This document shows, one piece after another, positions 1-13,289 of a stretch of DNA of 64,000 nt. Numbering within the stretch: the stretch's first letter is position 1; each line of letters opens with the position of its first letter. The translations under genes were made by a program, and so were the position numbers. Under the pieces are notes generated by a model. It did not search any database. It was not told the DNA's origin and saw only the letters and a list, made by a program, of their open reading frames with translations. This stretch comes from Toxotes chatareus (lineage: Eukaryota; Chordata; Actinopteri; Toxotidae), in the NCBI GenBank assembly GCA_016801885.1, contig CM028882.1:20415047-20479046 (forward strand). The letters are read 5' to 3'.

Positions 1-3000
1 CATTTTGCTGGTCCATCAACACCTTTCAGGGATTTCCTTACGATTAATGGAACAAAAGTGTGATTGTTCCTTCTGGATTTATTGTGATCAGGAATGCACT
101 GATCGATGTCTGCACATGCTGATGATTTGTAAGACATATCCTTGTGTTGAATGTCAGTTTTCAGCCACGCCAAGACACGCACACTCATATGGAAATCTCT
201 GTGTCATTGAACTGGAGTAACCCTCTTTAAAGGTGAGGCCATACCTCTCAGCCAATCACAATGGGCCTAGAATCAGGCACCCAGCCCTGAGCCAATCCAC
301 ACGTTTGTGCTTCTTTCTCCCCCACTCGCTCTTTCAGTTTCTCTGGCTCCTTTTCATTCTTTCCAAAATACTATTTCATTACAACCAACCGCCACAGGAA
401 GAGGTAGTAACCATTTGTCGGTGTGTGCTAGTACCAGTTTTTTTTTCTAAAGCTCACGTCCTTGTATCTCCTGAGCTCTTCTGCCACACCATTGTGGGCC
501 ACTCATTCATTCACAAAATACACAGTCCTGGGGGAAATCCCTCAACCTCCGAGTCCTTTCTGCTCATGGCTGTCTGTGTTTGCACTGAATAGAAATGCTT
601 CTCCTGTTTATGGTTACCTTTAATCCTTTCCTCTTTTAGAGGTTGTGGTCAGGTTCAGTGCCATGTGTGAGCACGAGTATACTTATTTATGCAAGCAGAT
701 GTCCCATTGCAAGTGTAATTTGAGATGGGAACACTGTCATCTGCCTTCAGGGGTTGCATAATCTATATCAAGCCAAGACATGGCTGTTTCTGTTCTCTTA
801 CTCAACACAGATTCCCCACAGAATACCATAACATGCAGTTAAGCTCAGGGGGTGAGTTCCCATACATCAGGAGGATGGGAAGGTTGAGGTGGAGCTTGTC
901 TTGATAACAAGTCATTGTTTTATTTGGAGGGGATATCTGGAGGAAGGTAACCCAAACCTGCTTTTGGAGGAAAAGTTTTAATCTGATATATAATATGATG
1001 GAGGCATATCAGTAATACAAGTGAAGTCAAGTTCATACCAAAACACTTCCTCAAAGGGCCTGCATTTGTTGTTGCATATATAAAGTAAGCAGGGATAACT
1101 ATGTAAAAATTACAGTTTGGAGAAACAGAATGACAATATAACATACAAGTGACATTGTAGTGGCCGGAGCAAGGTACCCGCAATTGTGACAGATCTTACT
1201 AGTTTCCTTAACAGTTGTTTCTGAAAATTTTCTGACTTCTGTCTAATTTACGTCACTCAGATCTTTGTGAAACGGAGCTCCACCTTTGCATTTGCACAAT
1301 TTCCAACATTTTCTTGGGACACTCAGTAAAAATCTGATTTTGAAATGATTTCCTCTTAATGTAAAACAAAGACTAGAGTCTGTAGGGGCGATTGAGACAG
1401 TTCACTGATTCACTTAAACATTAGCCAAACAGCTATTTATTTACAAATCCAGCAGACACAGAATAACATCAGTTCCCATCTGCGTTTATGGCCACCTGAC
1501 CAAAATAAGTCTACTATAAGCCCTCCTTTAGCTTTGCTTTTAGTCTCCACTGACTCCTGAGTGAAATAACTGGCTCCATAGCTGGAAAATGCTCTGCTAT
1601 GTTCATTGAGCCACAGGCTAACATTCTTTGTCAGCCGTTTGGTTCTGTGCAGTGAAAACAGACACAATGTTGATGAGAGCTGTGAGACCAAAGTAGTAAA
1701 TTTGTGGGCCATTAAACCAAAACAATGAGCTATAATATGCTAAACTGTCCACAGCGGTGACAACTTTCACATTATACATAGTCATTTGGCGCATTATCAA
1801 TACAAAAGTTCAATGCAGCGTTGAAACCACTTGGCACTGCAGAGGAATAAAGGTTACTGAGGCAAAAAAAAAAAACAACCACTGCAACTTCAGAAATCCA
1901 TTCTCTGATATCTGTCAAAACACCAGCTCCAAAAAATGTATGTATGATGTATCGAGTTCTCACGCCTAGTATAACAAAATCCATCACCTGGTGTGTCTCC
2001 CCTGCCAGGAGGGTGTGTCTCAGGCTTACACTGACAATTCATTCCTCACATAAGTAATTAAGACCACAACATAGGGTGGAACTTCTTTGTACAGACAGTA
2101 GAAGCAGTTGTTCCAGAGTCATCACTAACTGGCAGAATGCAAATACCAAGAAGAGAGGTTTTAAATTGATGCTTTGTAATGTCACATCATGGTGAGCCAG
2201 AGAGGGTCTGCACTAAACTCAGTTATGTCAAACATGTTTTAATAATCTCCAGTACTATAATAGATAGAAGTTTTAAAAATTGAAAAATAACAATTGCTGC
2301 AGTGCAACTAACATATGTTTGCGACAGATCAAAGAGGCTGCAGCTCAATAAAGTTCCTCCATGTTCTCCTGTTTCTAATTAAAGCAAACATAGTCTCTCT
2401 GCTTCTTTCTTCAATGTCTTTTCATTGTTTGGTTCATTGTTTTGTTTTTGTCTTGAAAATCTAGAGCAGATGTACTTTTGGACCAAAGGCAAGTAGTGCC
2501 TTTTTTTGTTATGCTGCTGTCCTCTATTATGTTTTTTTTGTTTTTCTGCTTAAAAAGTTTCAGAAGAAAGAATTATTTTCTCTTTTTTTTTCTCAAATCC
2601 TCATTTATTATTAATCGTGCTCATGACAATTTCTTTTTAAACAAACAGCTGTTATTACTGCCAGTAATTCTGTAAAGGACACCTCCTGCGCGCCAGAAGA
2701 TATTTGCGTAATTGATTAGTCACTTGTACTGGTTTAGAACAGAAAATATTTCATGAAGTATTATATGATGCTGTCAGAGCAGCAGTTGGCAGAGCAGTTC
2801 TGTCTAAACTAGTCCAAGCAAATATTTATTCGTTATTTATTAATTGTTGCTAGTTTTATTTCCCATTGAGCTGAGCTGCTGTACACTGACTAAGGGCCCT
2901 TTCACTCTAAATCTGTTTTTTTTATTTTTGCGACTTAGTTTTATATTACGCCAACAATAGCAAACAAACTAAAGGAAAACAAGCCATGGTGTACCTGTAT

Positions 3001-3822
3001 TCAGGGGCAGGGCTGGAAAACACATCTGCAAAACTCTTCTCTCATTGTTCAGAACTTTGAACGAGGAAATGTTAATGTTTTACGAGCACGCACAAATACC
3101 AGTAGTGAGGAGGCTCTAAAGCCAGAGGCAAATTATGTTTGATCTGAATTTAATTGCATTCTCACTGCAAATGAACTGCACTATGGTTCATATTTACCCA
3201 AACAAACTCACCAGGATTGGTTTGCCCCAGGTAGTGTGTAAAGTTTCAAGTTTTTCGTAACTGTTAGCTCGTTTCACATCGGCAGTTTACTAAATTGGGT
3301 TGGAAACTCAAGGGATGTCTTTGCTAGATTTTGGTAACGTAAAACCGTTGCTAGAAAACGTCTGTAACAGCATCCAATCAAAAGCTGTAGTGTAAAGAGC
3401 AAATGACTGTAGCAGACACAGCGATATAATGTAAATGCTAATCTTTGGCCACGATTTGCCATTATCTGTATAGATGGAATAATATGTTTAAGAGTCAGTA
3501 GTATTCATGCTGTTTATAATGTGTAGAAAATATACAATTAATCCATGTTAATATCAAGCTAAAGCTGGTTTTCTCAGTTCGTTCAATTAGCTACACAACA
3601 GGTGCAACCTGTTTTATTTTTGATGTCTAAATCTCCTCTTAGCCAACACTCACTGGGCCAAGTTTGAACTGGAGGGTAGACGCACCAGGGTTTGATTCAA
3701 ATCAACTAAATACAACACTGCAGGATTTAAAATGTCCTAAAAGTCTCTCTAGGTTATGCTGCCAATTAACTGGCATTAACTAAATGGAATGGGACCAAAT
3801 GAACTAAGCTTCACCAAGCGAA
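1..3822. other. intergenic, no gene seen
   Basis: AT-rich non-coding sequence with homopolymer tracts (for example T-runs near 2525-2600). The reading frames present are short, start at random and contain nothing I recognise. Confidence 0.6.
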
Positions 3823-4242
3823 GTTTCCATCCAAATGTAGTTCAGAAATTAAATTTAAGTTCCAAAACATAGACAAAATGAAATGTGAATTAATTTCCAT
3901 CCACTACTGTGGATGCAAATATTAGCAGTTGGTGGAGCTAATTCTCTAGCTGGCTACTATTAAACTATTGCACAGGAAGAGGTTGCAACATGATGTAATT
4001 ACAAGAGCACAAGTGAAATAATGGAAAACCATGTGGGAAACTAACCTTGTGAAAATATAGCATTTAGGTTCAATCATTTACAAAGTTAATTTCCACTGCT
4101 CTTTGCCGCATTTTGGTTTTGTCAATACACCAACTTTTCCGCCTCAGTCAAGTGTGAAAATGTTTCAGAGTTTCAGGCATTTCCGCTCAGGTGTTTTAAT
4201 GTGCACAAATGAAAATGTGCTTAAAAATGGCTGAATGGAAAC
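3823..4242. mobile_element. possible MITE-like remnant
   Basis: GTTTCCATCCA at 3823-3833 and TGAATGGAAAC at 4232-4242 form an imperfect terminal inverted repeat (10 of 11). Another TTTCCATCCAC occurs at 3893-3903. I recall GGATGGAAAC-type ends in small fish DNA elements. Target-site duplications were not found. Confidence 0.28.
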
Positions 4243-5974
4243 ACAACAGTTTATATTTTTTGTACAGTTAGTATAAATTACTCTATATACTGTTCAATGT
4301 ACAACCTAATTTCAGTACTACTTTCCAGGACCCTCTCCTTGGAAATTACTAGGAAATTTTAGACCCTTAAAAAAGTGTTATTTATTATTTTAAGTTGCCA
4401 TGTTTAAAGGATTTAAATGTGTGATGAGTGTGTGCTCTCCATGCACTTACAACTGCCCCTCCCCACTGTCTTCCCTAAGAAAAAATAATGTCTCTTTGAA
4501 AGAAGCTGTCGGTATTAAAAGATTAACAGTAAATCCTCATTCCATGCCAGTGCAGCTCTAATGAAAAGTGAAGTTCCCTTTGAGGTGGGATCTGTCTGCT
4601 GCTGTAGTGAGTCGAGCCATAGACACTCCACTGTGTTTGATCTACTGTAAAAGTTACTTAAAATCTTCAGATCATATGAATCAAACCATGTGACTTCAAA
4701 GACAAACACCTTCATATGCATTTCATGGATTTTGGCAGCTGCACAATGAGTCTCTGACCTGAAGCCATGCCATAAAAGACCAATGTACAGACAACTGACA
4801 AAACCAGCCAAGAACAGCATGCAGATTAAACTGAATTAGAAACAATAGTAGGTGTTTTGGTGTATGCCTTCATCATAAAGCTGCTTACTGTGTTACGCAT
4901 GCAAACAAAACAGGTGTCGTAATCATGAGAGCAGTAAACTGGTCAGGCACAAACCAGCTGTAAAGACATGACTGGCTTCAAATCACCCACTGTATGTATG
5001 TAGCAAACTCATGATATGGGTAGTATTGTGATTTGAAAAGTCAACAGTTAAAAGGCTGATAGTGCTGATTGATACATCCACACCCATGGAAAGATGTCAA
5101 GTTGAAGCCATATCAGTTTTTCACAGAGTCTCGCCCAGTCCAAATAACTGTCACTACAAAATTAAAACTAAAATATGTCTTAAAACCTGGGTACTCCTGG
5201 ATAAGCACAGAAATAAAAAAGTAAAAACACAAGAAAGGTTAAAATAATTGAAACACAGCTAAAACATTACAAAAAACTGTGTGACTGTAAATGTATAAGC
5301 TGATTTCAAGCTGAACCTTTTGAGAAATCAACGTGCCTGGTTTAAAAATTAAACGTAGACAGAGACCTGAATGTATCCTTTTGTAACATGTGAGAATTAC
5401 ATATATCCCGTTCACAGCAGATTATAGTTTTTTTTCCCCACTTTCTTTCAGCTAGAAGGGTATTTCTTTGCATTCCTCGTTCTCGCCTGGCTTGTTCCCA
5501 TGAGAAAGTCTCAGCCTACGCCTCAGGATTCTATGAGACAGCCACAGAAGAAATGACAATGCTCTGACCAGCATCAGAGGCTGTTTGTGTGTGGGGGTGT
5601 GTGTTGGGGCAGAGTGAGTCACAGCGTTCAATCCAATATTGTCCCATCAACAGTGATGTTCTCTGTGACTCTGTGGGAGAGCTTCAGTTTTTGTGTTCTT
5701 GCACTTTTGTGAGGACCGATCGATGGCCGTTCCTCACTTCTTCAAGTGGCCGTTTGAGGGTTAACACTTGGTTTTAGGGAAACTTTAGAATTAGGTTTAT
5801 TAGTTCTCAATGTGACGAATCATATAAACGGGCAAACTGTAACAGCACATGGAAAAAGCCACCTGGCCAGATTAATCCAACAATTTAACCAATTGGAGTA
5901 ATTTTGCAGTTAAATGATTACTTCACAAACCTGTAGCAATCTGGATAGTGAGAATGTCTAAAGAATCACTGGCA

Positions 5975-7200
5975 TAAAGTCCATGGCCAGGAAGCAAAAC
6001 TCAAGCAACAGAAAATCATCCACAAGGGGAGAAAAAAACCACAAAAAAAACAAACAAACACCAGAAACACAAACTCAAGTAAAAAAAGTCATAAGTGCTT
6101 ACGTTGGGGTGGGTGGAGGGCAAACCAGGCACAAAGGAAGCTTGGGAGCGCTGGGCAGTGGATGCTCCCTGAGGCGTCAGGATGCTGGTGTCTGTGGCTA
6201 GCAGACTGAAGGCTAGCTGACTGGGGGGCTGTTTGGGACTGACTGGGTGACCAGATGGAGCTCAATATTGTACACAAAGTTTTGGAGCCGCTCTGGTAAG
6301 TGACTCCTTAGTCAGGGCTTCTTAGCGGCCTCCTTGCACAACCTGCGGTAGACAGCCTGAGTATATTCCTTACAAATGTTTCTGTATATCTTTAGGCATA
6401 AGAGAATGAGGGTGCCCTTGAACTCCTCCAACTCACCCGCAAACTTCAGGTCTGCAGGGTCCATAATTCCTCATTTCGTACTGTTATGAAGGCTGTTGCT
6501 GTCGCTGGGAACACAGCAGCAAAGTCTTTGGCCAGGAAGCAAAACTCAAGCAACTCAACAACTCAAAAGTCCTTACTGGGAGAGGCGAACCAGGCACAGA
6601 GGTAAGTCCAAAGGGGAAGACAAGGATCAACACAGGAGACAAAAGCAGGAGGCAAAACACAGGCAGGATCAATGGTGCAGACAGGAGCTCAGGAACACAG
6701 GGATGTCAACAGATACAAACTCAGGCAAAACAGCAACAGGAACAGACTTGGGCAGGAACACAACTGAAACAAACTCAGCAAGACGGGAGACAAACTGACC
6801 AAGAGATGGGCGAACAGTGAAACTGTTACACTCTCAGGTAAACTGGCAACAGGTGATTCACATTACTTTATCAGCAGAGGTGGGAAACAAGACAAAGACA
6901 GGAAGTGAACTAGAAATAGACACACAAGGGCCAGGACTACAAAAATAAAACAGGAAATGCTGAAACCAAGACTCAAGAAGGCAAACCAGAATAACATGAC
7001 CTTCAGTATAAAGAACAGAGAGATAAAACAAAACCAGGAACAGGTACCAGCAGCAGGACTTCAAAATAAAACAGAAAATACAGAACAAACTCAAGAAGCC
7101 AAAACAAGTGTCTTCAGCGAGTCCAAAATAGTCCATAAAGAATTCAACAGAAGTTCAGCAAGGTCCAAAAAGAGTTCAAAAAAGGCACCCTAAGGGCTGA
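5975..7200 (-). mobile_element. decayed LTR-retroelement remnant (Ty3/Gypsy-like)
   Basis: A 25-nt segment recurs exactly at 5985-6009 and 6530-6554, and the homology continues patchily (GGCRAACCAGGCACARAGG at about 6119-6138 and 6583-6601), consistent with an eroded LTR pair. Reading the minus strand, a CATAACA-like LTR end at about 6490 is followed by a short reading frame (about 6462-6318) starting Met-Asp-Pro-Ala-Asp, like the gag start of fish Gypsy elements. It stops after about 48 codons. No pol domain was seen; most of the interior is lost. The class call is tentative. Confidence 0.4.
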
Positions 7201-7932
7201 TCATAACAAGCCTGGTTTTCTCCCCAGTTTGGAAATACATGTTTAAACTCATCTAAAACTTAGTAATTAACCATAACACTGTGGTTTTAACGAGAGTGTG
7301 GTGCTGGCAAACAGCTGGTTCCTTGGGTGGTGGGCAAACGAATGAACTGTTGTAATGAACTGTTGTTCATAGTTACAGCATGCAACTCCCCACGTGCAAA
7401 CAAGATACAACACATTGATTTGTGAGATTAAGAGATGCTAGTAAGCATATTTTTGGACTTTGGAGATTGCCAGGCTACCTGCTTTCCCTTGTTTTCAGTC
7501 TTTATCCGAAGCTGGGCTAATTAACTCCTGGACCTAACAAGAGAGTGGTACTAATCTCATCTAACTCTTGGAAATAAAGTGAATTTCCTAAAATGTAGAA
7601 CTATTCCTTCAAAAGGTTCAACACTACTCACATGAACATTTGTACAACGTCAGAAAGGGCAACCCATGAACCCATTAGATGAGATCTGTGATAAACAAAA
7701 CACAGCCCCTGAAACTACCACAACCTACTTTGTCAAAGTCATTGAAAGGAGTTGGTTTCAACAGAGCCATGCATGTAAATGGCATCAGATTTTGGGGAAA
7801 TGGAAAATGAAACTGATACATGTTCTTCTTCAGTGACAAATCAGTGTTTTTTTTCCATGTTTTACAATATCCTACATTCATAAGGTAATTCTGTAATTGC
7901 CATTTGACATTTCCTTGCAAAAGTCGTGGCAT

Positions 7933-7997
7933 TAAGAGGAAAATTGCTGGCTGTGTCTAAATCTTCTGTATTCAGACACCCAGCAATTTTCCTCTTA
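7933..7997. repeat. 24-bp near-perfect inverted repeat (hairpin, 15-nt loop)
   Basis: Arms 7933-7958 and 7974-7997 pair over 24 bp, with only a 2-nt bulge in the left arm. The loop is 15 nt. Size and shape resemble a short pre-miRNA or a MITE hairpin. No known family recognised. Confidence 0.7.
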
Positions 7998-7999
7998 CT

Positions 8000-10900
8000 C
8001 GGGGAATTCCAGGAGAGAAAGTGATGAGAACTGATACTAATTTGCGTAGCTCACTGGATCATCTGGGTCATCTGGGTTTACTCTGGCCAGCTAACCACCC
8101 ACAGTTTTGTGATAGATAGAAGAGACACTTCAGTACAACAAGGAGTGGGCAGCTCAGGGATAGGCAGAGTTCCAGAAGGTCAGCGACTGTCCTGGCCTTA
8201 CCTGACCTCTGCCTTTTGTGTTTGAGAAATGAGCCTCGAGTTCAGGAAATAAAGCTTTTCTATGAAAACATGATGACTGAACCATAGCCTTGTACTAATA
8301 ACTCTGCCTCATTTCCGGCCATTAATTAATCCAAAAGTAAAAAAAAATCGTGTATAACAATGTTTGAAATGAGTCCAAGTTCTTTTCACTCTCCACCCAC
8401 TGTTTTAGAAGTGTGTCACTTCTTCCATGGAAGATGTGAATGATTTTAAGAATTTCAGGCTAATTTAGGTTCACTGCTGCTGCCTTGATTTAGTGTGTAG
8501 TATATTATTTTTTAACCAGTTTAACCAGTTAACAGTTTCATTGTATCCTTTCTTTCAGTACAACCTCTATAAGTGTATTCTATCTTCCCATCAGTTAAAG
8601 GATCTCCAAATGTAAGAAGAAAAAATGAGAGAGCTGCCTTAACAAGGTTTGAAGTAGAAGTTTCGCAGAACATTTGACAATATGTCTGTTTATGAAACCC
8701 ACGTCAACATTTTTTACAGATTTTTGTCCACTTGCATTTTCATGATACTTCTGGAAACGTATCATTCTCCAGATGAATGTGCTAAATGTTATTAACCAAG
8801 ACATAGTGTTAAGAGCTGAGAATCTGAAGTGGATCTCATCCAATTATAGCATCAAAACACAAGCCAGACCCCCCAAAAACAGTCACTTCAGAACATCAAT
8901 CTCCATAACATATTAGTTCAAATGATCATTTAGTTTATTTTAAGACTTCAGTGTCCTTCATTGTACCAAAACATAAAGGATGTTTCACCTTAGCCCTCAG
9001 ATTGAGAACTTGACCTCAGGAATTCTTCCATGGAAGTCGTCAAACATGACTTGATGCCTCCAACAACAGCTGAGACTCTGACGAACCTCTCAGCCGGTCA
9101 CAACGTAGTGTCACACAGCACTACGTCCACACATACTGTGGATGGTTGAGGTAACAAGGAAACAAATGTGACACCATAACAGTGGTGTCAAGTTTTGACA
9201 TGTGCACCAACAGGAGCTGAGGAGACCTGTGGAAAATTGGCCGCCCTCATACATACAGAAACATGCACATACAGGGATCAGAGGACAGTGTAATTATAGC
9301 TGTCTGTAAACAAACATAGCGTGTACTGTCAAAACATAAACATAGAACTCAAAGCATGTGATCTTTGATTGGATGTTCATTTTGACTGGCTACTTCATGA
9401 TAGGTTAATAATGATACTCTCCCTCCCACCTAGAAACGGCGGTGTTCTCTTGCATGTGAACACTGTTCTCTGCTTTGCTTTTGACGTCATGATGTCCCCC
9501 AGATATGTAACATATAGCAGCGTACAAGGGTATGACAATAAATAAGACAGGATGATATTTGGAAACTATGTAGAACAGGTAAGTTCAAATTTAAAGCCTA
9601 CCGCTCTTGATCTAGTTGTAGGCTAATTTCACATTTAAGAGCAGATGATGAAGATGCAGTGATGGCAGTGGGTTAGTCAGTCCAATATTTTGGTACAAGC
9701 TACACCTAATGAATGGATTGTCATGAATTGTTTTACACACACCCCACAAGATAAACTGCAATACATTTGGTGATTCCTTAACTTTTCAACACAGCACTTT
9801 GCCAAATGATGTTGCATTGTGGTAAAAAATGAGCTTGGTTCATCTCTTTTGCTGGGCCCCCTTGCTTTGGCACTTCTGCTCTGCCATCAAACTACCTTTA
9901 AGTGAAATGAATGAAAGGGCTGCATGTGTTCACACAGGGATACTGCTGATCTGAACTTGGCCTTAGTTTTGTTTTTTTCTTTTTGCAGTGGTGGAAACAG
10001 CTGCATAAAAAAAGGAAATTTCCTTTCATCTCCTTATTAATTAGCATTTATGTCTGCCAGTTCCCCTTAAAACAAAATCGTGTGACAAACATCCAAGACA
10101 GACTAATGAAAAGCCAAATAGATGACTCAGTTTGGCTTCTTTACTACTAAAAGGAAAAAAAGATCGTCAAGCTTCTCATAGTAGAAGCAAAACACGGCTG
10201 ACATATGCAGCGTAACCCTCCATTGCTCCAGGCTTTCATTATCTCAACATTATCAACAAAAACATTATTCTCAGTTCAAATTTCCAGTGGATTATTTGTT
10301 CAAATGATCATGTGAAAGAACAAATTCCTTGAAAACAAAAGTCAGATCCACCTTTGTCCTCACAACTTACATTCCTAGAAAATTTGCAGGACGTCTTACT
10401 TGGAAACAGAGACCATATGACCTCAGCGCTTTCAACTTCAGCCAGACCCTGGCTGGCATGCCACAACCACTCAACTGGCATCACACTGAGTGCAGTACAT
10501 GCCATGGGTGTGGGGGGGGGTCAACGGCCAGCTCTGCTGAAAGTGTTTCCACTGTAACCACTGTGATGTCATGAGACATTTCAGAAACAACCTTCAAGTG
10601 GTTCCTCACTCTGACTTACATCAGCGCGTGCATGGATCGCCAGGATCATGTGAGGTGACCTCCCTCGCCTCTCCACCCCTCTCTCTGCTGTTGATCTGCA
10701 GGGCAGCGGCTGGTGTGTTGCTTGAGCCAACATCCCAACATGTGGCAATGTGTGCACCATCACCCTTTAATCTGCAAGACACGTGGCACCCGGGGTAACC
10801 AGCAACACAGGCACATGGCATGCTGTGCCAAATGATCTGGAAACACTAACAGAGCAACTCCAGCTCTACATGAAGGACCTTGAAACAAAAATATTTAGAT

Positions 10901-13289
10901 TTGCAATCTTATTCAAATTTGTTTTCCTCTCTCACAGGGCACGCACAGAGGAATTTACAGTTGGATTGCAAATGTGGGACAAGTTTGTCTTAAATGTCTT
11001 TCATCATGTGATTCTGCTTCAGAGGCTTTGTGGTAACAGTCTGGATCAAGAGCCTCTCCTTAGCAGTGCTGCATTAGGTCTAAAAAAATTATCAAAAATC
11101 ACACTACATGGAACAGACTGTGAATTCCTTGTTCCTTTTCAAATGGAACCTTTCTGTATAAGTTGTGTTAGTGGGCAAACAAAATACAGTTTGTTCATGT
11201 CTGCCAGGTTTCACTTTTCTTTTTTTTTTTTTGAGTGGAATTCCCCTGAATTTTGGCAAACGTTTGAGAGGAGCATGTGGCAACAATGTCATGGTTGGGA
11301 TGATTTATACACGTGAACACTGTATATTGATCTTATCAGTAAAAACCACAACAGTTACTGTAGTCATTTACGAGTGTTTGACATCAGATATCTGAAATAC
11401 ATTGGAGTTCGGCATAGTATTTGAAATCATTGAAATAAAGGGCTGTTTTATTGTAAACTATGCTACCAATGTAAACAACCTTCTGTCAGACACTTAATTA
11501 GATCATCAGCCACAGCTTAATTGCTGAGCTTAAGAGCTGCACTGTTTTCAAACTTTATGCTAAGCTAAGTTAGCTGGTTAGGTGACAACAGCCCTGAACA
11601 AGAGACTGAATAAACACCTAAAAAAGACAACATCATCTGTCTGTCAACACCAGACCAAAGGTAATCACAGCATCGACTGGGAAGGGGACAAAGCCATCAA
11701 CCAGGAAATGGAATCCAACTCCAAAAAACCATAAGTGCACAGAAACCCAGGATATGACCCCGCCACCCACTCCTCAAGGACGACCTGTTATCACTTGACC
11801 AAAGTCCCACATTTAAGTCACGTGATGAAACTGAGCAAACCATCTGTAAATGTAGACTCTGAGATGCAGTTGAAGTTCTGTGAAAAAGAAAGGAAAAAAA
11901 AAAAAATTAACACGGACAACCATCTAAAGCTTTAAAAACAAACACTCTGCAGGCGCTGAAGTGCTTACAAGTTTGGCACTCTGGTGGGTCAAACCAGTGA
12001 TGTGTATTTATTAAAGTATGTCTGGCTAATGCAAGACACACAGATGTTCCAGCTATAGACTTAAAAGCAACTTTACTGGATGACCAGACAGTGACTAAAG
12101 AGTCTGTGGTTTGTTATATTTTGGAGGCAGATAGCATCAAGGGGGATAGGATACTCAAACTGAAGTGAGTCACCAAACACTGAGTGGCATGTTGGTTAGA
12201 GTGGGGGACATGACAGCTGTGAATAGGATGGTGTGACATAAAATATCTGAGATTCTGTGATCCAGTTTTTCTGGCATGAAGTTCAAGAGGAATGTGAGCG
12301 GGAAAATGTTGCCCCTTTACTGCTTCATTCAGCAACGCATGCTAATGTGTCATTACTGCTTAGGAATGTTTGTGGCATTCCTCATTTATTGCTACTCACG
12401 ATCCAAACAGGGAGGTTTTACTTTATGTTGAAAGATAGGATCACTAGTGAACATGCGTTAACATGTGTGGTGACAAATACTATACAAATCAAAAGTTATA
12501 CTTACTCAGTAGATTTATGGCTTAACCTGACAGTGTTATAACTTGGTGTATTTAGTCATAAGCTCTCCAGTTTAGAGGGAGCAATGTTGAGGCTGCAGAG
12601 TTTCTGGTAAATGAAACCTGACAAGGCCTGAGGAGGCCAAATAAAGTAATTTCCAAGTTGGCACATAATTCAAGCAGAATAGAAAACAAAACCAATTGAT
12701 GTTGTACATTTAAAAGTTACCATCCTAATAAGGAATCAAAGAAAAAGCTATTTTTATCCTTCCTTATTCTGGTAAAACCTTCAAAGAAGTTAACATGCAT
12801 CAATAACTTTGTTTACTGAGACATGATTGTTGGGACATGTTTCTTGGCGCTGCATGTTGGCAAACTCTCTCTGTTATAAGTGCACAGATTTTGTGTTTCA
12901 CATTTACATGGCTTAAGTTTTCCATTACAAACCTTTGTCCTGACAGGAGTTGGATCAGTCAGTTAGCCTGTCTGATGCTCAGGGATAAGTTTTGCAAAAA
13001 ATGATTTGCAAAGTGATTGCAAATGGTGAGAGCGGTCCATTTCACAAATGATTGCCACTTACAAATTTCAGGTAAATTCAAGTCCGACGGGGCTCTGATG
13101 CATGGGTAACAAGTATGCAGCTTGTTCGGAATTGGGAAATGCCGAAACTAACAGGACAGGAAATGGTGTCATGTTGCAAATCATAATTTGCAAACAACAG
13201 TTTATGTGAATATCTGAAGACTATTATTACAACCCCACCGAGGCCAATGACAAAGATTCTAAAGAAGTCTTTGAAGACAGATGTGATGG
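8000..13289. other. intergenic, no gene seen
   Basis: No exon with recognisable protein sequence. Holds an 8-bp inverted repeat ACGTAGTG...CACTACGT near 9103-9126, a G-run near 10510 and a group of ATTTGCAAA-like words at 13001-13197. A 177-codon open frame near 10.8-11.3 kb looks non-coding. Confidence 0.55.

Noticed and set aside
6496..7193. Two overlapping plus-strand frames rich in Gln/Thr/Lys
   Set aside because: They lie antisense in the decayed retroelement and carry no protein-family features.
10783..11316. 177-codon plus-strand open frame
   Set aside because: No recognisable domain, atypical composition (Phe-rich from T-runs), no splice or promoter context.
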